From: Actinomycetota bacterium
GTDB lineage: Bacteria > Actinomycetota > Thermoleophilia > Gaiellales > Gaiellaceae
Reading direction: 5' to 3'
DNA length: 6,401 bases
NCBI GenBank assembly: GCA_013812265.1
Contig: JACCTQ010000184.1
Coordinates: 1 to 6,401, forward strand
The position numbers were made by a program, and so were the translations under genes. The notes below the pieces were generated by a model. The model was not told where the DNA came from, searched no databases, and saw nothing but the letters and a program-made list of their open reading frames with translations. This document shows positions 6,153 through 6,401 of this stretch, piece after piece; position 1 is the stretch's first letter, and each line of letters begins with the position of its first letter.

Positions 6153-6401
6153 TCACGCTTCGGACTTCCCGGCCGGCGGTGAAGCGCCGTTCCCGGCGAG
6201 CGCGACGAACTCGCGCTGCAGGAAGCGGACAACGTCTTCGACAGACGCGTCCGTCGAGAAGCCCGCCGCCTGGCGATGACCACCCCCGCCGGACTTCCGG
6301 GCGATGGCCGAGACGTCGAACTCGTCCGCGCTCGCACGCAGGCTCACCTTGCGGGTTGGGCCATCGTCTCGCGGCGGCTCGCGGATGAGAGCCGCCATGT
6401 C
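6153..6401 (-). CDS. DHH/DHHA1 phosphoesterase, NrnA-like oligoribonuclease/pAp phosphatase (C-terminal fragment)
   Basis: Only the last 82 residues are in the window; the gene continues past 6401, so the ATG at 6398 is internal. The visible part is the end of a DHHA1 domain: a KVSLRA strand, DVSAIARKSGGGGHRQAAGF with the GGGGH substrate-binding motif, then the closing helix VEDVVRFLQREF and a short polar tail. In this family the enzyme hydrolyses short RNA oligonucleotides and often 3'-phosphoadenosine 5'-phosphate in the cytoplasm. Its place just upstream of truB matches the common rbfA-nrnA-truB arrangement and argues against RecJ. The catalytic DHH half is not visible, so the exact subfamily rests on context and the C-terminal motif. 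Confidence 0.88.
   Translation of the reverse strand, partial: DMAALIREPPRDDGPTRKVSLRASADEFDVSAIARKSGGGGHRQAAGFSTDASVEDVVRFLQREFVALAGNGASPPAGKSEA

Overview
The window is GC-rich chromosomal DNA with long spurious open frames on both strands, as expected at high GC. It carries the conserved translation/RNA-turnover cluster seen in many bacteria, with nrnA, truB, ribF, rpsO and pnp all on the minus strand. The protein features point to Actinomycetota, possibly a deep branch such as Thermoleophilia. These features are the S15 and TruB/RibF sequence style, GTG and TTG starts, and a short cytosolic gamma-glutamyltransferase-like protein. The taxonomic call is inference; no rRNA or other marker is present.

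Layout in the direction of minus-strand transcription: the C-terminal end of an NrnA-type DHH/DHHA1 phosphoesterase (window edge to 6153), then truB (6130-5315, GTG start), then ribF (5318-4455, TTG start overlapping the truB stop). A plus-strand gene for a gamma-glutamyltransferase-family protein (3002-4399) follows. Minus-strand coding then resumes with rpsO (2870-2601, TTG start) and pnp (2447 to beyond position 1, stop codon not in the window). The plus-strand gene separates ribF from rpsO, so rpsO-pnp must have its own promoter in the 131-base divergent spacer at 2871-3001.

The core genes act on RNA and translation: NrnA removes short oligoribonucleotides and pAp, TruB makes pseudouridine 55 in tRNA, S15 is a primary 30S binder and PNPase is a 3'-5' exoribonuclease. 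RibF makes FMN and FAD and often sits next to truB.

The two most interesting signals both concern pnp. First, the rpsO-pnp spacer holds a very long near-perfect hairpin (2470-2525), the kind of structure RNase III cuts in the pnp leaders of E. coli and Streptomyces. The promoter-distal arm of this hairpin is also perfectly complementary over 7 bases to the pnp Shine-Dalgarno region. Two mutually exclusive folds are therefore possible, which suggests a translational autoregulatory switch. Second, the PNPase has roughly 80 extra residues in the helical linker between its two RNase PH domains compared with E. coli PNPase, while all catalytic residues seen are intact.
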